Shown here in pieces: positions 17,759-27,401 of a stretch of 64,000 bases of DNA (the stretch's first letter is position 1; every line of letters begins with the position of its first letter). The translations under genes and the position numbers were made by a program. Location: the NCBI GenBank assembly GCA_028285205.1, contig JANQQA010000252.1, forward strand, positions 59,465 through 123,464. The letters are read 5' to 3'. Source of the stretch: Bythopirellula sp. GTDB taxonomy: Bacteria > Planctomycetota > Planctomycetia > Pirellulales > Lacipirellulaceae. The notes beneath the pieces are model-generated. The model did not search any database. It saw nothing but the letters and a program-made list of their open reading frames with translations, and was not told the DNA's origin.

Positions 17759-18778
17759 TCAATACAACGGCGAGAACGTGTACTCGACTTCGTAGGCGTC
17801 GTCACGTTTACAAATTTCCGCGAGCGTCTGGGTGTCGATTTCGTTCTCCACCAGTCGCACCGAACCGTCTGCCATCACGAAGGGGCAGACGCCGACATGC
17901 CAGCTGCCGAATCCGATCGGTGGCACACTGGTGTCGTTGGGTCCGCGGGCGAGGCCAATCCCGAGCCCCCCAACACGCGCAAAGGCAGGCAAGTCTTTGC
18001 CGTTGTAAAGTGGACCGTTTTCAGGTGGCAGACCCAGGCGAGATTGCGGAACGTGCATCTCGCCGACCAACGCGGTATTGCTGGCACCGTCGACCAGATC
18101 CTTCAGCTGCACCTTATCTTGCCATCCCACCGGCTTGCCATCTTGGCACGAGGGTCGGCTCGAGATGATGACTCCCGTGCCGTTCCCGCCTCTCCAATAG
18201 GAAAACTGATCGTCGTACGACCCGCCACTCAGATCGCCATGATTGCCTGCGTAGTCGCCCACGGCACCGCCGATCATGGTGACGATCTCGAGGGAGCTAC
18301 AGCCGCAAGGATAAGTGTATTCCTGCTCGACTTCTTGCGTTCCCACAACCGCCTCAGGAAGCGTTCGTCTGGACGGGCAAATAAACACCGCCGGGATATG
18401 CGCGCGAACCTCCTGGCTATGGTCCGGGTACGCGCCGTAGAAATCCCACGTGGCAGCCGCGTTCGCTTCTTCCAGATACGGGAGGATGCGAGCCAACCAC
18501 GACGGCTGCGATGTGTCGCAGGCGTTAGGGCCAAAATCGTTGCGCGCTCGCAAACGCGCCGGGGGGAACGCACCCGTCGCGTCGTGTAACTGCAGGGTTG
18601 CGAGGCCAATTTGCCGCAAGTGACTCTTGCACTCCGTGGCCCGTGCCGACTCGCGAGCAGCTTGAATGGCTGGCAGCAATAGCCCAATCAGCGTGCCGAT
18701 AATTGCGATCACCACCAGTAGCTCGACCAGCGTAAAGGCACGGCTTGATCCAAGCATACGATGAAACTGTTGCGGCAT
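17759..18778 (-). CDS. DUF1559 pseudopilin-like exported protein
   Basis: 339 residues. A short leader precedes the type IV pilin-like hydrophobic helix FTLVELLVVIAIIGTLIGL (about 15-33); the residue before the helix is Ala (SRA-FTLVE), not the usual Gly of the prepilin peptidase site. Then come AIQAARESARATECKSHLRQIGLA and the closing H-x-G/H-x-x-x-x-F-x-x-A-D-G-S motif (HVGVCPFVMADGSVRLVE), which define DUF1559. These proteins are a large planctomycete family of unknown role. It is followed by the transthyretin-like lipoprotein gene, the common pairing. Confidence 0.9.
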   Translation of the reverse strand: MPQQFHRMLGSSRAFTLVELLVVIAIIGTLIGLLLPAIQAARESARATECKSHLRQIGLATLQLHDATGAFPPARLRARNDFGPNACDTSQPSWLARILPYLEEANAAATWDFYGAYPDHSQEVRAHIPAVFICPSRRTLPEAVVGTQEVEQEYTYPCGCSSLEIVTMIGGAVGDYAGNHGDLSGGSYDDQFSYWRGGNGTGVIISSRPSCQDGKPVGWQDKVQLKDLVDGASNTALVGEMHVPQSRLGLPPENGPLYNGKDLPAFARVGGLGIGLARGPNDTSVPPIGFGSWHVGVCPFVMADGSVRLVENEIDTQTLAEICKRDDAYEVEYTFSPLY

Positions 18779-18821
18779 TGATTGGTACCTTCACGAGATT
18801 GACCAGGCAACTTGGGGCGTC

Positions 18822-18830
18822 ATTGTAGCA
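18822..18830 (-). promoter_or_regulatory. Extended -10 promoter of the DUF1559 gene
   Basis: Minus-strand TGCTACAAT, that is TG one base before TACAAT, 44 bp upstream of the start codon at 18778. No clear -35. Confidence 0.4.
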
Positions 18831-18951
18831 TAGCTCATCGGGCTGCAGATTATCGCGATACTAGACAAAGACGATCAGTGGGTGGTTCAGCGGCTTCGCA
18901 GCGAGCAGGAACGCATCGTTCCTCGATGAATGTGGTAAATCACATCACGCG

Positions 18952-20148
18952 TTATTGCTCATCCGCGCGGTTCGCTAGCATGCCGAGTGCAACCGCGTCG
19001 ATGTCGTTCCCGATGCGATGCACGCTGCCATCGGCGAAGGCAAAGTGGCACACTCCATAGTGCCAGCTGCCAAACGTGTAATCGGAATCCGCATCAAATT
19101 CTGGTCCCGGCGAGATTGGAAACTCATCGCCACCGACCGCGGCAATCGAGGGCAAGTGCGAACCGTCGAAGATGGGGCCATCGATGGGCGGAACACCGAA
19201 CTGATTGGCGCGCACGTGTCGCTCGCCCACCAACAGCGTATTACTCAGCCCATCGATCACGTCGGCAGCCGCGACCCGATCGATCCAACCGGTCGCCTCA
19301 TTGTTGTCGCCACACTTTCGCCGGCTCGAAATGATCACACCGGTTCCGTTTCCACCAAATGCAAAGTCGGTCGGCAGTCCGATGAACCCGGGTGATGGGT
19401 CGCCGTGATTGGCCGCGTAGTCGCCTAATGAGCCCGTCGGATAGTCCACTCGAATTACGGGCGACGATGGAACCGACAGCGGATCGTCTCCCGGTGGTTG
19501 AATTGGTGCGGGTGGACCACCAGGGGGATTGGGACCACATACGGGGCAGAGCGTTGGCAAGAACGTGTACAACGGAGTCAAGTCGACCAACGCGAGAGAC
19601 GCCAACACCGTCGCATCCAGCACGGCAGCTTGCGGGGCTGGCTTGGAGTGCAACAGTGCTATGTTGTCCTGCGGTGGCGGCAAGCTACTGATAAGATCAT
19701 CTTCAAATACTTCATAGCGATACTCCTCATGTTGGAGCGCTTCGCTAGCATCGCGACGCGTTGGGCACAGGAAGACGTCCAGGATTTCGTTTCGCAAATG
19801 CTCTGGATGATCCGCGTAGGGTTGGTAGACATCCCACTGGTTGTAGGACGCCGCATGTTCCAAGTACGGCAGTAGCCTCACCACCCACGACGGTTCGCCA
19901 CCTCCGCACGAAGGCGACGTGTCTCCAGGGCGATTGTTCAAACGGGCGGGCGGAAAGTACTGATAGTTGTTCTCGAACTGCAGCGTTGCCAGTCCGATCT
20001 GTCGCAGATTGTTTTGGCATTGGGTGGCCCGCGCTGACTCGCGCGCTGCTTGGACGGCAGGCAGTAGCAACGCCGCCAAGACGCCGATGATCGCAACGAC
20101 CACCAACAGTTCGACGAGCGTGAAACCTCTAGTCGGAGATCGTGCCAT
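18952..20148 (-). CDS. DUF1559 pseudopilin-like exported protein, Pro-rich insert
   Basis: 398 residues from the ATG at 20148 (MARSPTRG-FTLVELL), which puts the prepilin-type Gly-Phe site at residues 8-9; the longer frame from 20247 would give an unusually long leader. The helix FTLVELLVVVAIIGVLAALL is followed by AVQAARESARATQCQNNLRQIGLA and ends with the DUF1559 signature HYGVCHFAFADGSVHRIG. Compared with the neighbour it carries an insert near residues 165-240 containing CPVCGPNPPGGPPAPIQPPG, a Cys pair in a Pro/Gly-rich linker. It shares its strand and order with the DUF1559 gene at 17759, so a tandem duplication is likely. Confidence 0.88.
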   Translation of the reverse strand: MARSPTRGFTLVELLVVVAIIGVLAALLLPAVQAARESARATQCQNNLRQIGLATLQFENNYQYFPPARLNNRPGDTSPSCGGGEPSWVVRLLPYLEHAASYNQWDVYQPYADHPEHLRNEILDVFLCPTRRDASEALQHEEYRYEVFEDDLISSLPPPQDNIALLHSKPAPQAAVLDATVLASLALVDLTPLYTFLPTLCPVCGPNPPGGPPAPIQPPGDDPLSVPSSPVIRVDYPTGSLGDYAANHGDPSPGFIGLPTDFAFGGNGTGVIISSRRKCGDNNEATGWIDRVAAADVIDGLSNTLLVGERHVRANQFGVPPIDGPIFDGSHLPSIAAVGGDEFPISPGPEFDADSDYTFGSWHYGVCHFAFADGSVHRIGNDIDAVALGMLANRADEQ

Positions 20149-20392
20149 GAGAATGCGACCGTTGATCACTGCAAAATCCGTCGCGCCTGACAGCCTCGAA
20201 ACAACGCGGTACTCCGATCCGTTGCTATGCCGGCTCACGTGCCGCATCCATTCATTCTATCCGCGGAGCAAACTGTGTCAAAATCGCGCTGTTTTGCTCG
20301 TCGAGGCGCGAATTCCAAACGCAATTCCGTGTGCTCAACGAGGTCAAGCACCCTGGCGTACTAGCATCATTGCTGGCTCAGCCGTGTCCCAA

Positions 20393-21289
20393 CTACGACG
20401 ACGATTCTGCCGGTTGTATCGGCGCAACGTCGACCGAGACCGTCATACTGCGATCTCCACCGCCGACCAGAACGCCTTGGATCGGACTCACATCGCCGTA
20501 GTCACGTCCATAGGCAATCGTGATATGGTCGGTCGTGGGCACCACATCGTTGGTCGGATCGAAGTCGATCCAGCCGCGCTCGCCGCAATAGACCGCCAGC
20601 CACGCATGCGACTGGTCCGCTCCCACGAGCTGTGGCTTGCCCTCGGGCGAAACCGTCCGCAGATAGCCGCTGACGTACCTCGCCGCCAGCCCCATTGAGC
20701 GAATACATGCGATCTGCAAATGCGCAAAGTCCTGGCAGACTCCGGCTCGGTTGGAAAGTACCTCGGCCAGTGGCGTGCTGATGTTGGTGACGCGCGGTTT
20801 GTATTCAAAATCCTCAAAAATGCGATGCATAAGATCGAACGCTGCCTCGATGATCGGTCGTCCCTCAGGAAAGCTCGGTTTGGCGTAGTCTGCCAAAGCT
20901 GGAGCCGCGGCGGCGTATTCGGAATCGAACGAGAACAGACACTCGTCGATTCCCGCTTGCGGTGGCACACTCTTGAGATCCTGCGCCACTTGCTCCCAAG
21001 CGGGTGAACTTGCGGATTCTAGTTCACGACCAGCCGATTGAACTTCCACTTCGCTGGTCGCGGTGATCGAGAGTCCATGATGCGAATCGAGTAGCGAAAA
21101 GTACTCCACCGTATTTCCAAAATAATCGCTCTGCGACTTGATGGCCGCTGGTTCAGGCATGACGATCAAACGAAATCGATCGCAAGTCTGATGAGACAGG
21201 TTTCTCGGACGCAAATGCAGTTTATTCTGACATACGGGGACCGCTTCGGAGTACGCGTACTTGGTGGTATGACTGATACGGTAGCGCAT
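20393..21289 (-). CDS. Transglutaminase-like cysteine protease
   Basis: 298 residues. The N-terminal region (MRYRISHTTKYAYSEAV) is the bacterial transglutaminase N-domain; the papain-like core carries Cys185 in AGVCQDFAHLQIACIRSMG, His228 in SHAWLAVY and Asp244 in WIDFDPTND, a complete triad. No signal peptide, so cytoplasmic. It is the last gene of a five-gene operon: the preceding frame stops 6 bp upstream. In this gene context the family is predicted to cleave or form amide bonds in a peptide product made by the neighbouring ATP-grasp enzymes; that role is inferred by others from gene neighbourhood and not proven here. Confidence 0.88.
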   Translation of the reverse strand: MRYRISHTTKYAYSEAVPVCQNKLHLRPRNLSHQTCDRFRLIVMPEPAAIKSQSDYFGNTVEYFSLLDSHHGLSITATSEVEVQSAGRELESASSPAWEQVAQDLKSVPPQAGIDECLFSFDSEYAAAAPALADYAKPSFPEGRPIIEAAFDLMHRIFEDFEYKPRVTNISTPLAEVLSNRAGVCQDFAHLQIACIRSMGLAARYVSGYLRTVSPEGKPQLVGADQSHAWLAVYCGERGWIDFDPTNDVVPTTDHITIAYGRDYGDVSPIQGVLVGGGDRSMTVSVDVAPIQPAESSS

Positions 21290-21295
21290 GGAAAA

Positions 21296-23896
21296 TCAAG
21301 ATTGAGGGCTATCGGCCGGCGGCGTCACGGCAGCCGAGGTCAATCGTCGCGATTGACTGGTGTGAACCAAGTAGCGATTCGAAACTTCGTGCGACAGGTT
21401 CTGCAGATGCTGAGCCAAACTCTGTAGTAGCTCCTCCAACTTCTTCCGCTTGTTAGAGCTGTACTCTTCCGCCACTTGCACCACGTCGAACATCCGCAAC
21501 GCGTGCACCATCGTAAAAATCAGCCTTTCATGCGGCAGATACCCGGCGGTATGATCCTCATTCGGCAGTTGCTCGAGCTGCTGCTGAAGCGTAACCAGCT
21601 GGTAGCCAATGCTCCTGGGGTTGGTTTCGTCGGTTAGGAGCAGATCGAGCACGGCCGGCATTTGCAGATTGGCCAGGTAACGAGACCGGTAGGTCATGAT
21701 GCTATCGGCGACTTCCAGCAGGGCCTCGAGCACTTCCGTATCGGCTTCGGTCGATTCGATCAGACAACACTGCAGCAACTCGGTCGTTTGTAGGGCTCTT
21801 TCCAGCCGGCGGCCCAAGTCGAGAAAGCGGAACACGTGCGAGCGCGTCATGCTTTCCATACACATGCCCTCGATCGCCGCCAGGTCGACAATCAGCGTGT
21901 TAAGCCGACTGAGCAAGTCCGTCAGATCGTCTTGGTGGCCAGCTTGGAACTGCTGGTCGATACGGACGAGGACGCGCCACGTGTCGGGCGACAAGCGATC
22001 TCGCACTAACGATGCGGTACGAAACATATTGTCCACGATCACTCGCAAGCCGCCCGCCTGGCTGCGATCGAAAACAAGCCGGGGCAGCGCTGAATCGATG
22101 CCCGGCAACGACAGTCGGATGTCCTCTAGCGCGAAGTCGGGCTCGATCAACCCTTGCGCCGCGAGCGCGCGTAGCAAGGTGGTGGTCACATTGCTCGTAC
22201 CGACCGAGGTTTCACTGGTCAGCTGCAGCACAAACGTGCGAAATTGTCGAGCCGCCGCGTCGGCACGCTCGATGTGTCGTCCCAGCCAATAGATATTGTC
22301 GGCCACACGACTGGGAAGATCGGAACCAGTGCGGCGCAGGACAATCGCTTCGTCGGTGGGTGAAAGCAACGACAGAAACTCGACCGGTTTGCTACTCAGA
22401 ATCCACGTGTCCTTGCTACCTCTCGACGCGGGGATCGACAAGGGATTGTCCGCCGACGGATCGGAGGTGCGTGCCAGTCCGCCGGGCAACACGGTGTAGC
22501 CATCATCGTCAGCCAGTGCGAACGATCGCAGGACCAAATTGGACTGAGTGGCCCTGCCCTGCTCCCAACGCGGAATCGTTGAGAGGGCGGGACGTTCCTG
22601 CGCGACATACCGACCAGGGTTCGCCTGTATGCGGCGACGTAACTCATCAACCGGCAGCTTGTTCAGCTGATGTTCTTGTGCGTAACCCGCCCCTCGATAG
22701 CGATACGCTGAGGAAATCGCATACTGATCGAGGTTGGTCAGGACGCGATTCAACGAGCCTTCTTCTCCGCACCACCAACTGGCGATGCCGGGTAGCAACA
22801 GGTTTTCGCCCAGGAGAAAACTACAAAGTCGCGGCATGAAGGCCATAAAAACCGGCGATTCGACGAGTCCACTGCCAAGCGAATTTGCGACACCGACGTG
22901 ATTGGTGTGCACCGCTCGCAGCAATCCCGCGACGCCCAGATTGGATTCGTCACTAAACTCCAGGGGGTCGCACATCTCACTGTTGGGACGTCTTAGCAAC
23001 ACATCGATTTGCATCAATCCGTCGAGTGTTTTCAGCCACACCTTGTCATCACGAACAGCCAGGTCACCACCTTCCACCAAGTTGTAGCCCAGATAGCGCG
23101 CGAGGTAGGCGTCCTCGAAGTAGTTTTCGTGATCAGGACCCCGCGAGTAGATAACGATGCGCGGGTTCTCTTGTGCCTGCGGCGAGAGACACTGTAGCCG
23201 CGTCTTCAGCCGCATGAAGAACGGTGCCAATCGCTGCACGTTGCAAGTCCTGAATATCTCGGGCAGCATCCGCGACACAACAACCCGATTCTCAAGTGCG
23301 AAGCCAATGCCTGAGGGAGCTTCGGTACGATCGGCGAGCACCCACCAACGCCCTTGCGCGTCGCGTCCTAGATCGGCAGCGTAGAAATCCAGAAACTCGC
23401 TCTGCCCGATCGACGACCGCTCGTGGAACGGCAAGCGGAAGCCCGAGTGACCGAACAGAACCTCGGCGGGAAGTACGCCCTCTTTGATTAGCCGTTGCGG
23501 ACCGAGTAGGTCTTCCAGTACCAACTGGAGCAGCTTAGCGCGCTGTGCGACGCCGGCAGATACTTGATTCCATTCCGCCTCGCCGATCAGAAACGGGATG
23601 GCGTCCAAATCCCAGGGGCGTGCATTGCCTTCTGGGTCGCCGTAGGCACTGTAGGAAATACCGTTTCCGTGGATCAAGCGCTGCGAGTGTTCCCAACGGC
23701 GCGCGAACTCCGCTTGCCCCACTCGCTTGAGCAAACCGACGAATTGCTGCCAAGCGGGCCGAAACTCACCCGCCGCGGTCAGCAACTCATCGTAACGCCC
23801 CGGAGGAAGCGAATACCCGCCGAAAATATCACGCGGGTCTGCGTGCGGTTTGCCTCCGACGCGAGTTCCTGTGGACGTCTGCTGCTGACTCTGCAT
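21296..23896 (-). CDS. Circularly permuted ATP-grasp / alpha-E fusion protein
   Basis: 866 residues. Residues 20-490 are a circularly permuted ATP-grasp (former DUF404/407): YDELL near 35, GNGISYSAYGDPEG, RPWDLDAIPFLIG, LLGPQRLIKEGVLP, then PSGIGFALENRVVVSRM near 195, matching the catalytic strand of the 494-residue paralogue at 28390. Residues 520-840 are an alpha-E (DUF403) helical domain that starts ADNIYWLGRHIERADAAAR. ATP-grasp enzymes join a carboxylate to an amine through an acyl phosphate. The acidic strand E-D-N seen in the paralogue appears as WVLADRTEAPSGIG here, so the metal-binding residues differ and this copy may be altered in activity. Stop and start codons of neighbours are 6 and 16 bp away. 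Confidence 0.85.
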   Translation of the reverse strand: MQSQQQTSTGTRVGGKPHADPRDIFGGYSLPPGRYDELLTAAGEFRPAWQQFVGLLKRVGQAEFARRWEHSQRLIHGNGISYSAYGDPEGNARPWDLDAIPFLIGEAEWNQVSAGVAQRAKLLQLVLEDLLGPQRLIKEGVLPAEVLFGHSGFRLPFHERSSIGQSEFLDFYAADLGRDAQGRWWVLADRTEAPSGIGFALENRVVVSRMLPEIFRTCNVQRLAPFFMRLKTRLQCLSPQAQENPRIVIYSRGPDHENYFEDAYLARYLGYNLVEGGDLAVRDDKVWLKTLDGLMQIDVLLRRPNSEMCDPLEFSDESNLGVAGLLRAVHTNHVGVANSLGSGLVESPVFMAFMPRLCSFLLGENLLLPGIASWWCGEEGSLNRVLTNLDQYAISSAYRYRGAGYAQEHQLNKLPVDELRRRIQANPGRYVAQERPALSTIPRWEQGRATQSNLVLRSFALADDDGYTVLPGGLARTSDPSADNPLSIPASRGSKDTWILSSKPVEFLSLLSPTDEAIVLRRTGSDLPSRVADNIYWLGRHIERADAAARQFRTFVLQLTSETSVGTSNVTTTLLRALAAQGLIEPDFALEDIRLSLPGIDSALPRLVFDRSQAGGLRVIVDNMFRTASLVRDRLSPDTWRVLVRIDQQFQAGHQDDLTDLLSRLNTLIVDLAAIEGMCMESMTRSHVFRFLDLGRRLERALQTTELLQCCLIESTEADTEVLEALLEVADSIMTYRSRYLANLQMPAVLDLLLTDETNPRSIGYQLVTLQQQLEQLPNEDHTAGYLPHERLIFTMVHALRMFDVVQVAEEYSSNKRKKLEELLQSLAQHLQNLSHEVSNRYLVHTSQSRRLTSAAVTPPADSPQS

Positions 23897-23912
23897 GGTT
23901 GTGATTCATCGG

Positions 23913-26900
23913 CTAATGCTTGCCGCGTCGCAAATCCAATGTGAGTGGGAATTCACGGCTAGGCTGATCGGCCCGAATTGTAGCATTGCCCGGCGAATGA
24001 CCAAAGCTGAAGAATCGTGTGGCCCGGCGACTCTCCGCCTCCAGCGCGTTGACTGGGAAAGTTGTCGGATTCAGCCCACCAGGATGTCCAACGTGGTATT
24101 GACACCCGCCGACGGATCGGCCCATCCACTCGTCGTGCAAATCGAATATTATCGGCCCATCAACTCCCAACGTGGGGTGCAGGCAACTAGGCGGCTGCCA
24201 GGCTCGAAAACGCACACCCGCGACAAACTCGCCTTCCCTGCCGGTGGGATGCAACGGAACACGACGTCCGTTGCAAGTGAGCACGTACCGTGGATCGGTC
24301 ATGCCTTGTACTTTGACCTGGACGCGTTCGACCGACGAGTCGACGTACCGCGCGGTATATCCGCCCCCTGGCTCCTCGCCCAGCACGTACCATGGTTCCA
24401 TGGCGCGACGGAGTTCGACGTGAACGCCTTGCTGGGTGAATTCGCCAATAAACGGATAGCGAAACTCGTGATGGGCATCGAACCATTCCAGCTGGAGATC
24501 GAAGCCTGCGGCTTGGGTGTCTTCGATCACGTGACCAAAATCTTGCCAGATGAAGTGCGGCAGCATCCAGCGGTCATGAATCGTCGTGTTCCAGCTGACG
24601 AGTTCGTCGCTGTATGGTTGGTCCCAAAACTTCGCCACCAACGCTCTGAGCAACAACTGCTGCGTTAAGCTCATCCGCGCGTGGGGAGGCATCTCGAAAG
24701 CGCGGAACTCAACGAGGCCCAATCGCCCCGACGTTGTATCCGGCGAGAATAACTTATCGATGCAAAATTCAGAGCGGTGCGTATTGCCCGAGCCATCGAC
24801 AAGGATATGTCGAAAGATGCGATCGACCAGCCAGGGCGGCACGTCGTATCCGGCCTTCACTTGTTCGAAAGCAATGTTGAGTTCGTATATCGAGTCGGAC
24901 CGCGTTTCATCAACACGGGGCGCCTGGCTCGTGGGGCCGATAAACTTGCCCGAGAACATGTACGAGAGTGACGGATGGTTGTGCCAGTACCCAACAAAGC
25001 TCTTCAACAAATCGGGACGCCGTAGCCAAGGGCTGTCGGCGGCGGTTGGGCCACCAAGCACGACGTGGTTGCCGCCGCCGGTGCCGGTATGCGAACCGTC
25101 CAAATCGAACTTCTCGGTTCCGAGGCGCGTCTGTCGGGCGTCGTCGTAGACGCCCGTGGTGATGTCTACCAACTCGTTCCAGTCGTGGGCTGGGTGGACG
25201 TTCACCTCGATCACACCCGGATCGGGCGTCACTTTGATGTGCTGCAATCGCGAATCGTGTGGAGGAAGATAGCCCTCGATCATTACGGGCATATCGAGCG
25301 ACTCACTGGTCTGCTCGATGGCCGCCACCAACTCCAAATAGACCTCAGTGCGATCGACCGGTGGCATAAACACATGCAATCGGCCATCACGAGGTTCCAC
25401 GCACAGCGCGGTGCGCACGACCTCGGCAGGATCGTCGTCGTACCGGCTATCCACCTTAAATAGCCGCGACGGATCGATCTGGCTCGTGTCGCTGCGCTCG
25501 TTCCAAGCCCCGTTGCCTCCACCACCATGATGCCCCAACTGGTTGCCGTCGGCCCCAGCTGTGGCGTACTGCGGAATCTGTTGCAGAGTGCGTGAAGCAC
25601 GTAGGCTTTGATCACCGACTCGACTGCCTGCTCCAAACCACGCTGCACGATCTCGAAACTGTGCATGAGAAGGCAGATCAGCAACTGCCACTAACGGGTC
25701 GGCATCGAAGTAGTCGAGTGGGTAACCCGGGTCACGCTCGTAAAGCAACGACTGCAGTGGCAAACGATAGCCCATCGCCGAGTCACCTGGGATCAAGAAC
25801 AACTCGTCGGATCGCACTGCCCACTGGCCGCTTTGCCAGCACGGGGTTGGTTCCCACCAGCGATATTGCAGTGGCAGCACAACTCCGACCGAAGCGGTGA
25901 TACCTTGCTCGAACACTCGCGCGACGCGTTCACGTTCCTCGATGTCTTCCAGCTTGGAATCGTGAATATCGACATTCGGCGGCAGACGACGTTCGCGCCA
26001 GGTGTAATACATGACGTCTTCGTAAGCGGGCAGCGCGTGTTCTGGGTTCACTTCCAGCCGTTCGGCCAGAGCGCGAGCAAACCGCTCGGCGTGCTCCGCG
26101 GTGTGGCCATAGTCAATGTCCTTCTTGGCAAACAGCGCCTGATTGCGCCAGATTGGCTCGCCGTCCTTGCGCCAATAACAGTGCATCGCCCAGCGTGGCA
26201 GAGATTCACCCGGATACCATTTCCCCTGGCCATAGTGCAGTAAACCGGCGGGGCCAAAGCGGTTGCGGAGTCGGCTCATCAGATCGTCGGCAAGCCGTTC
26301 TTTGTTTGGCCCCACGGCGGCGGTTTGCCACTCCTCGCCGTCCATATCGTCGATCGAGACGAACGTCGGCTCGCCGCCCATCGTCAAACGGACATCGCCT
26401 ACCGACAAGCGGCGATCGATCTCGTGGCCGAGGGACTCGATGCGGGTCCATTGCTCTTCGGTGTAAGGCTTGGTGACGCGTGGATCTTCGTGAATGCGTT
26501 CGACCGACATGTCGAAGTCGAAGGTGACCTCGCAATCGCCAAGACTGCCTGTGATGGGCGCGGCCGAAAGTGGTTGCGGAGTACAAGCCAAGGGGATGTG
26601 CCCCTCGCCGGCGAGCAAACCGGACGTTGGATCGAGTCCAACCCAACCGGCGCCAGGCAGGTAGACCTCCGACCAGGCATGCAGGTCGGTAAAGTCGGCT
26701 GCAGGGCCCTCCGGACCGTCGAGTGGCTTTTGATCGGCCACGAGCTGAATCAAGTAGCCCGAGACAAACCGAGCCGCGAATCCTAAGTGCCGAAGTGCCT
26801 GAGTCAGTAGCCAGGAGGAATCGCGGCAAGAACCGCTGCCAAGTTCCAGAGTCTGCTCCGGCGTCTGCACGCCAGGTTCCATGCGCACGAGATAATCGAT

Positions 26901-27365
26901 GTCGTGTTGGAGTCGCTGGTTGATATCGACCAGGAAGTCGATCGTCTTGCGTGGCGTTCGATCGATGGAAGCCAGCAACCCGTGAAACTTCGCGCCGGTT
27001 TCGCCTAGCGCGAAGTAGGGCTCTAAGTCGGCCTTCACATCGTCGTCGTAGACGAAAGGGTACTTCTCCGCAGCGGGCTCCAAGAAGAAGTCGAACGGAT
27101 TGATCGACGAGAGTCGCGCCGTCAGGTCGATCTCGACGGAGAGATACTCCACAGGGTCCGGAAAAACGCAACGTGCCAAATAGTTTCCGAAGGGGTCTTG
27201 CTGCCAGTTGAGAAAGTGACCCTCGGGTTGGACTTTGAGCGAGTAACTCTCAATGGGCGTGCGGCTGTGTGGCGCGGGGCGCAAGCGAATGACTTGAGGG
27301 CCGAGCCCTACGCGTCGATCATAGTGGTAGCTGGTCTTGTGCTGGAGGGCGACTCGGATGCTCAT
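23913..27365 (-). CDS. Transglutaminase-DUF2126 fusion protein
   Basis: 1150 residues. An N-terminal bacterial transglutaminase N-domain (1-100) leads into a transglutaminase core with Cys180 (ELGSGSCRDSSWLL), His229 (LHAWSEVYLPG) and Asp245 (GLDPTSG), all triad residues present. From about residue 300 it is DUF2126, with the landmarks LTMGGEPTFVSIDD (near 325), YPGESLPRWAMHCYWRKDG, HTGTGGGNHVVLGG (near 760) and RPDLLKSFVGYWHNHPSLSY. DUF2126 has no known activity but is nearly always found with ATP-grasp/alpha-E genes. The length is normal for the family. ATG start; the alpha-E gene ends 36 bp upstream and the fusion gene starts 16 bp downstream. Cytoplasmic by lack of a signal. Confidence 0.9.
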   Translation of the reverse strand: MSIRVALQHKTSYHYDRRVGLGPQVIRLRPAPHSRTPIESYSLKVQPEGHFLNWQQDPFGNYLARCVFPDPVEYLSVEIDLTARLSSINPFDFFLEPAAEKYPFVYDDDVKADLEPYFALGETGAKFHGLLASIDRTPRKTIDFLVDINQRLQHDIDYLVRMEPGVQTPEQTLELGSGSCRDSSWLLTQALRHLGFAARFVSGYLIQLVADQKPLDGPEGPAADFTDLHAWSEVYLPGAGWVGLDPTSGLLAGEGHIPLACTPQPLSAAPITGSLGDCEVTFDFDMSVERIHEDPRVTKPYTEEQWTRIESLGHEIDRRLSVGDVRLTMGGEPTFVSIDDMDGEEWQTAAVGPNKERLADDLMSRLRNRFGPAGLLHYGQGKWYPGESLPRWAMHCYWRKDGEPIWRNQALFAKKDIDYGHTAEHAERFARALAERLEVNPEHALPAYEDVMYYTWRERRLPPNVDIHDSKLEDIEERERVARVFEQGITASVGVVLPLQYRWWEPTPCWQSGQWAVRSDELFLIPGDSAMGYRLPLQSLLYERDPGYPLDYFDADPLVAVADLPSHAQFRDRAAWFGAGSRVGDQSLRASRTLQQIPQYATAGADGNQLGHHGGGGNGAWNERSDTSQIDPSRLFKVDSRYDDDPAEVVRTALCVEPRDGRLHVFMPPVDRTEVYLELVAAIEQTSESLDMPVMIEGYLPPHDSRLQHIKVTPDPGVIEVNVHPAHDWNELVDITTGVYDDARQTRLGTEKFDLDGSHTGTGGGNHVVLGGPTAADSPWLRRPDLLKSFVGYWHNHPSLSYMFSGKFIGPTSQAPRVDETRSDSIYELNIAFEQVKAGYDVPPWLVDRIFRHILVDGSGNTHRSEFCIDKLFSPDTTSGRLGLVEFRAFEMPPHARMSLTQQLLLRALVAKFWDQPYSDELVSWNTTIHDRWMLPHFIWQDFGHVIEDTQAAGFDLQLEWFDAHHEFRYPFIGEFTQQGVHVELRRAMEPWYVLGEEPGGGYTARYVDSSVERVQVKVQGMTDPRYVLTCNGRRVPLHPTGREGEFVAGVRFRAWQPPSCLHPTLGVDGPIIFDLHDEWMGRSVGGCQYHVGHPGGLNPTTFPVNALEAESRRATRFFSFGHSPGNATIRADQPSREFPLTLDLRRGKH

Positions 27366-27401
27366 AGTGTTGGCTTGCTCTTAGAGGTTTCGATTCGCGC
27401 T

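Noticed and set aside
17510..18589. 359-codon plus-strand frame
   Set aside because: Antisense to the DUF1559 and lipoprotein genes; Arg/His/Ala bias typical of antisense shadows.
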